A stretch of DNA of 64,000 nt. Origin: Marsupella aquatica. Taxonomy: Eukaryota; Marchantiophyta. Positions 58,734-64,000 of this stretch are shown piece after piece. Numbering within the stretch: the stretch's first letter is position 1; each line of letters begins with the position of its first letter. The notes under the pieces are model-generated. The model had not been told where the DNA came from. It did no database searches and saw only the letters and a list, made by a program, of their open reading frames with translations. Made by a program: the position numbers and the translations under genes. The stretch lies in NCBI GenBank assembly GCA_973895155.1, contig OZ316895.1:8060001-8124000 (forward strand), given 5' to 3'.

Positions 58734-61233
58734 TTTCTTGGCTTCTTAATCATTGTGAATCTATCGAGGCCAATGATCCACTCTAATCTCTCCAGTATAG
58801 GCAAAACGGTGTTACAGAGTTCGCAAAGGATACAAAAGTCCGCAACATTTTTGACAGATTTCAAGTTAGGGAATTAAATGATCGCAAAGACAGCATACTT
58901 AGGGCAGCCAGATCGCTGGCAGTGAATCCAAGTCTGGCAGACACCAGCGTTGTACACATATTCACTGGGAAATAAAAGATCTATCGATAAATCTGTGACG
59001 TATATTGCAAATCACTTGAGAATGTTGAGTAATTATGTACCATGATGTTTGCTCCTTTCATAAAACGATCTATGTCGACTCCTTCCACAAAAACTCGTAC
59101 GTCCTCATTGATGACGCCAGTCAGTGGAGTGAGAAACGGCAGTTAGAGCATTGTCGATTTAAAAGACTTGTTCTTTTCGTTGCGAAATTTCAAGTGCATA
59201 CTACTGACCAATACACTTTCCTTGTAAATGTTCGTTTTCTCGAAAGGATACGTTATTGGATCATATCACCCGCTATTTTACTCGAAACCGAACAAAGCTT
59301 AGATCAGAAATCATCATCCGGAGACGGTTGAAGTTCAATCGTACATGAACCAGTCACCAAGACTGGTGACATTGAGTACCGTCATAACAGCCACCAAGTC
59401 TTCAACGCTCCAGTTTCAAAGCAGAAATCTCACCATGTGACGGCAACCATGAACTGCATGATAGGATTGTCAAAGGCAAAATGTCATGGGGACTTCCTCA
59501 TATATCTCTTATCTTGAAAGAAATTGAACTTGCAGACTCAAAGTCGCAATTGGTGTCAAATAGTTTCCAACACCTTCATAGTGACCTAACAAAACATATG
59601 ATTTGATCATCATTGATGCGCGATACAGATCCTGCATTTTATGACGTTAATTCCTAGTTTCGAAACTACTCTTTCAATATTTCATCGTACACGATAACAA
59701 GTTTCGTTACTGTCCTCATCGTGACTTAATTCAAACTGACGGATAGTTTTCTAGTTACCTGAAAATCAATGAAAGTTGTCGCCTAACTTCTATTCAACTC
59801 CAAAACCTGATCGACTCAGGGCGTCAACTTTGCATCGATAGGTTCTAACCTGCAGAGAGTGCTCTAGTGTGATTTCAGATGAACTATGGTTTTTCGTGAT
59901 CTATGTTTCTAACTAACTGCTGGCGTTGCAATTGCCCTGCCGGTAATCACACATCAAAAAATGTGTTAATATACAGTGTGTAGTCATTGATTTACAGAAA
60001 ATAACAAGGTTTATCATGGTATGGAGGGATGTGACACCATATATGTCATATTTTGATGTGCAAATACCGGGACATAACGGTCTGCCTTGTTTCATTAGAT
60101 CAAGAGTTTCTTGGATCAAGCTCTGCTTTGGGCCTTATTTCCGATGAAGACCGGCTTGCAACGGGATCCCACATTCCAGAAGTAGCTGTTGTGATACTCA
60201 GCAGAGATTGAAGAGCTACCCTGCGTATTCTGGCCAGCCATCGTCTCTACATGAGTTAACAATCAATTGTCCATATTTGAACAGCTTGCCTTAATCAGTT
60301 GGACTTGAGACAAGCGCCAACATCTTGGATTATTTGCGTAGGACAGTTTTCGAAACATTTAGGCGCTTAAAAGCTTTAGAAGCTTTGGAACTTAGTCTGC
60401 CATGTAATTATGTTTTTTACAGATTCGTTTGAGCATTCAATGATCTTAATAAATTAGATTTTTTATCATACTGCTTCGTGGAAGCTTTCAGAGATTTTTG
60501 AAACTTGGGAAGCTTCAAAGAAATTCAAGCCAGATGAGTTGGTGCGATTATTTTCAGGGGTTTGCCAGAGTCGTTCGGGTTTCTGCTAGAGGCGCCACAT
60601 ACATGTCTGCTGGTTTGAGGATTGGAATACGTAAAGATACTGAGGACATGTATCCTTGAAAAGTACTCTCATCTTGGACAATTTTACGGTACTACAATTT
60701 TTCAACTGCATTAGTGCGAAGATGCTGCACTTCCGAGACTGCTTACAGGTGTTGGGGAACCGATTACAATAAATTGCCTGGAGAATCGAATCTTGTGAAT
60801 GGGGAAATTTCCCATTCGATGAGATAAGCCAAGTGTCAGCATTACTTCATGTATTTCTGGACTTTGAATATACGATAACAATGTCGCAATAATGTGGTGG
60901 AAGGACAAACAACTACTCCCAAGCTATTGACAGAATCACAGAATGTTACGGTGTACAGAATTGTATCGAATTGACGTCTCTATTCAACTCCAATTGTTAC
61001 ATAAGTTTGCCATTAGTGGCAATCAACGATTCTAACGAACCTATCTATTTCGCCGCCTATTCGCGAGTCTTTCAACTTTTCATCGTTCCTCATCTGTTCG
61101 AAGACAGTAATTTTTGTCCCTTAATATTTCACCACTTTATCATCAATTTGCCTACCGATCCTACCCCTAAAGCGGGTCCTTGGTTTTCTGTTATACATGT
61201 CCACAACAGCAAAGCTATAGGACTGGTGGAACA
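58734..61233. other. Intergenic between the convergent HSP20 genes
   Basis: 2.5 kb holding the 3' UTRs of both HSP20 genes. Between them I see no gene, and frames such as 59035-59331 match nothing known. 'gaaatttcccattcgatgag' lies in a short imperfect palindrome near 60800. No RNA gene is supported. Confidence 0.45.
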
Positions 61234-61698
61234 TCAAGCAACTGCAATGCTTCTCTTCTCAGGTGTCTTACTCTGACTTTTCGGTACAGTCACAGTGAGC
61301 ACACCATCCTCCACTTTGGCACTTATAGAATCAGCTTGTGCATTATCCGGTAGCTTGAACCTGCGGAGGAATTTGCCATATGAGCGCTCTACCCTGTGCC
61401 ATTGATCCCCTTTCTTTTCCTCTTCTTGGATGCGCTCTCCACTGATTTGGAGAACTCGCTCATCCTCCAGCTGCACTTTGATTTGTTCCTTCTTCAAACC
61501 TGGCAGATCAGCTTTGAAAATATGGGCCTCCTCTGTTTCCACCCAATCGACTTTGGTACCGGAAATGACTCCGGCATCTCGCGAGAGCGAACGAGCTGGC
61601 GAACGGTGGACTACTTCAAACGGTTGCCATGAGCTCTCCGTCCAGAATGGTTCCCAGAGACTGTTGGATCGTCCATCACCGAAAAACGACAGTGCCAT
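61234..61698 (-). CDS. Small heat-shock protein HSP20, cytosolic class I-like (gene 2)
   Basis: Paralogue of gene 1 on the opposite strand. It is intronless, 154 residues. The N-terminal arm reads LWEPFW and WQPFEV, followed by the alpha-crystallin domain (GTKVDWVETEEAHIFKADLP through VEDGVLTVTVPK). It shares with gene 1 the distinctive GDxWHxVERSxGKFLRRFKLPDNA segment. The tail ends KRSIAVA, and I-A-V here is a conventional I/V-x-I/V oligomer-linking motif, unlike gene 1. A TATA box and a heat-shock element lie upstream. Sequence similarity and inverted arrangement suggest an inverted duplication of one ancestral gene, now well diverged. Confidence 0.95.
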   Translation of the reverse strand: MALSFFGDGRSNSLWEPFWTESSWQPFEVVHRSPARSLSRDAGVISGTKVDWVETEEAHIFKADLPGLKKEQIKVQLEDERVLQISGERIQEEEKKGDQWHRVERSYGKFLRRFKLPDNAQADSISAKVEDGVLTVTVPKSQSKTPEKRSIAVA

Positions 61699-61850
61699 TC
61701 TCTCTGCGCCCTGATTTCTAAAGCCTGGTAACTTGAAAGCGAAATTATGATGTCACACTAGCAATGCTTGCGATATCAGTACTGCTCTCGCAACTTGTGA
61801 GTGTCGTTGTCAACGAATTCTGACTGCCGCACCAAAGATGTGAATACGAA

Positions 61851-61858
61851 TTTATACT
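61851..61858 (-). promoter_or_regulatory. TATA box of HSP20 gene 2
   Basis: Minus-strand AGTATAAA, about 155 bp upstream of the ATG. It would place the transcript start near 61825 with a 5' UTR of about 125 nt. A heat-shock element lies 90 bp further upstream. Confidence 0.6.
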
Positions 61859-61944
61859 GTCCCATCGAGAGCTCCAGAGCCGTTCCTACTTCGGGTGGAT
61901 TCCACTGCACGAAACTGCAGCTGCTGTGGCGCTGTTGGGGATTG

Positions 61945-61952
61945 TTCTGGAA
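61945..61952. promoter_or_regulatory. Heat-shock element TTCtgGAA upstream of HSP20 gene 2
   Basis: A perfect TTCnnGAA pair about 90 bp upstream of the TATA box. Further TTC/GAA triplets follow near 62109-62137 (TTCctcGAAgaaTCC, CTTCTTCGAAAA). Confidence 0.6.
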
Positions 61953-62011
61953 GCCCAAGTCTGGATGCTCCTGGTCCGTTTCACCGGAAGGTAATGTGGA
62001 GGATTCGACTC

Positions 62012-62104
62012 GATTCCTGAGCGACCTCTCTCGAAGGTAGCAGAGATCTCTCGATTCAACTAGATTCCTGATCGACCTCTCTCGAAAGTAGCAGAGATCT
62101 CTCG
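62012..62104 (+). repeat. Two ~51-bp tandem units upstream of HSP20 gene 2
   Basis: 'gattcctgagcgacctctct' and 'gattcctgatcgacctctct' start at 62012 and 62063. Each continues 'cgaa.gtagcagagatctctcg', so each contains a TCTCGAA core resembling half of a heat-shock element. Confidence 0.85.
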
Positions 62105-62221
62105 GCTTTCCTCGAAGAATCCCTTTGCTTCTTCGAAAAGGTGGATATGGCTGTCCTGTTACTAGGGAGTTCTATTGGGTATTGGGTATCTCCAGAGGTA
62201 AAGGTCAAATGAGCCTGTAAC

Positions 62222-62335
62222 CTCTAAAAAGAGCATGTAGAGACTGGTTTTGGAGGGGTCTCTAAAAAGAGCATATAGAGGCTGATTTGGAGGGGTCTCT
62301 AAAAAGAGCATATAGAGGCTGATTTGGAAGTAGGG
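62222..62335 (+). repeat. Three ~38-bp tandem units
   Basis: 'ctctaaaaagagcat.tagag' starts at 62222, 62260 and 62297. The second and third are nearly identical. Confidence 0.9.
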
Positions 62336-62447
62336 CTTCCAACTGGTGGCCCCTACCTCTAAATGAAAGGCACATTTTCACAAACCCTGCCTACATGTTT
62401 GGTAAAAATGGTAGCCATGAGAGAGATCTTTATCATGATGTCTATTT

Positions 62448-62791
62448 TGTTAGATATTACTCTAGTCTTGTGACTCATGAACTAACCACAGTTAATTTAA
62501 CTCGGGTTAGGACTTAGCTAATGTTAGCGGTAGTGCTGGTGTGCATATAGCCAGGGCTGATGCCAGACCCTGGTGGAACTTAGGCTCATTATTACGGAGC
62601 TAGTTGAGAGATAGGAAGAGCTTGTGCTATGGATGCTTGGTATGGCCGATCGGCCTAGAGTGCAGTAAAGCTCTTGTGTGTTCCCGTGGACGTAGCCTCA
62701 TGTGGAGTTGAACCACGTATCTCTCTGTGTCGACTATTGTGCGTTGGATGTTTCATGGGCTTGCCGTTACGAATGTCGTCTATGCTCAACA
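62448..62791 (+). mobile_element. Solo LTR, copia-type family, plus orientation
   Basis: The 344-bp element runs TGTTAGATAT…GCTCAACA. It is flanked by TATTT (62443-62447) and TATTC (62792-62796), a target-site duplication with one mismatch. It is the closest relative of the 3' LTR at 53107-53452. Confidence 0.88.
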
Positions 62792-64000
62792 TATTCTCCC
62801 CTAAGTCAAATATTTCACCACATTGCATAAGATCCTAGATATGCCAGATTTTTTAACCCACTTATGACAACACATCACTTTGGAGAGGATCAAGGTCAAA
62901 GAATTGGGGGGGTGGGGGGGGCGCGATGGAAACCCTTGTGACTGAATTCAATATTAGGGGATTTTTAATTTACAAGCCTCCTAATGATGGGCTTCTTTTG
63001 GGTTTAGAGGTCATTGACCCCTAAAACTTTCAGGATGCTCTTAGCACCAATCACAGTGAAGTTAGGGGAATGGCTGTGGTTGAGAATGGAGATAGGGGCA
63101 GGTGTAAGGGCACTCTTTCTTATTTTTGGAGACAGGGGTGACATGTTTCCATGGTTCCATACTTCCATCAACACCCCACGACTAAAGAGGAGGGTGATAT
63201 TCCATAAACTCCCCATGACTGGTGTGTCATCTATCTATTTACACCTGACGTCTGTTCTCCTCCATCATCTGTTTACAACATCTACTTTGGCTGACAGATT
63301 TATTGTGTCATTTTGGTGATTGTTGGATCATTGAAAGAGGGGATGGTGCATGCAGGGTGGGCGGGTATTTTATGCTCAGAACCCTGGCCTGCTCCCCAAT
63401 GTCCACCCAGCAAGAACTACAATTTTGGTGCCCTAAACCTGATTTATTTTTTGCCTCTCACAGGGCACACCTTGCCCCTCTCCACCCGGTTTTCTTTGCC
63501 TCACCTTTACATTTTCTGTGCAAACACACCATATTGAACTGGTTAAGTAGTGAAATACAATCACGATTCAATGTATATTAAAATTGCAAAACTGAGTGCA
63601 ATGTTTGAGTAATTACAAAAATACACCTCAATTTGTACAAAGTAGAGTCATTTGTTCGCAGGCAACTATTCAACGTGCACCCTCATTGAAGCCCTCAATG
63701 GGCACCATGGATTGCCCAAGGATCACTCGAGTAATCTTGTACTCTGCAAGAAGACCCGTAACTCCTGGTTTAAGACAATGAGGCTTTTACAAGAACTCGA
63801 AGTCCAGTCTATTTTTCTTACATGTCTGAGATGCAATATAGCCACTGAACAGGCCAAGCTTCACTTCACATGAACTTGGGCACACAATTTGGCAAAACCA
63901 TTAGCAACACTAATCACCTGCCAGTGGTTTCCTTGTGGGCCCAGCTTTTCTATGAACAACTTACCTTGCCTCCTAAAGCACCAGTGTCCCAGAAGCAAAA
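62792..64000. other. Intergenic to window end, no gene recognised
   Basis: Contains a G-run (ggggggtggggggg near 62908) and several short frames with no known domain. Any gene here would extend beyond the window or be decayed. Confidence 0.4.

Overview
The window looks like nuclear DNA of a land plant. The evidence is spliced genes with GT-AG introns, a plant-only protein family (the TIGR01589 / A_thal_3526 domain), plant-type full-length ABCB transporters, class I-type small heat-shock proteins, copia LTR elements and a Helitron-like terminus. The sequence is AT-rich between genes, with mostly short introns. I cannot name the species. Nothing excludes a bryophyte, lycophyte or fern, and no organelle, bacterial or viral genome signature is seen.

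Layout. 1-7.3 kb is repeat-rich and gene-poor: a minisatellite ending in a Helitron-type hairpin plus CTAG-T terminus near 3102, and an inverted array at 5.9-6.2 kb. 7.4-8.8 kb (minus) is a three-exon 3-ketodihydrosphingosine reductase gene (sphingolipid synthesis, ER membrane). 9.8-10.2 kb is a solo LTR. 12.0-14.9 kb (plus) is a seven-exon gene of the plant-specific TIGR01589 family whose last exon is tandemly duplicated. 16-18.8 kb holds LTR remnants, including a solo LTR with a perfect 5-bp target-site duplication. 18.8-29.9 kb and 32.8-43.0 kb are two copies of an ~10-11 kb tandem segmental duplication. Each carries one complete 12-exon ABCB (P-glycoprotein-type) transporter gene on the minus strand (1361 and 1372 codons by my exon assembly). 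Both reading frames are open throughout. Copy 1 carries two insertions downstream of the gene that copy 2 lacks.

45.6-61.7 kb is rich in chaperone genes. It holds a decayed J-domain (HSP40) pseudogene that lost its HPD motif, an intronless cytosolic HSP70 ending in EEVD with heat-shock elements upstream, and two convergent intronless HSP20 genes. Between them lie a truncated copia element with a stop codon in its RNase H motif, an alternating ~116/108-bp tandem array just upstream of the HSP70 promoter, and several local duplications. 62.4-62.8 kb is another solo LTR of the same family.

Functionally, HSP70, HSP20 and the dead J-protein belong to one proteostasis network. HSP20 holds unfolded clients and HSP70 refolds them with J-protein co-chaperones, so the cluster may be partly co-regulated through heat-shock elements. 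The two ABCB genes are recent paralogues sharing exon structure and a TGACGTCA element about 240 bp upstream of each start. I found no clearly new biological system. The most unusual items are the duplicated terminal exon, the reiterated Helitron-like 3' hairpins, and the chaperone cluster with its J-protein pseudogene. All exon boundaries were read by eye from splice consensus, frame and family similarity. No database search was possible.
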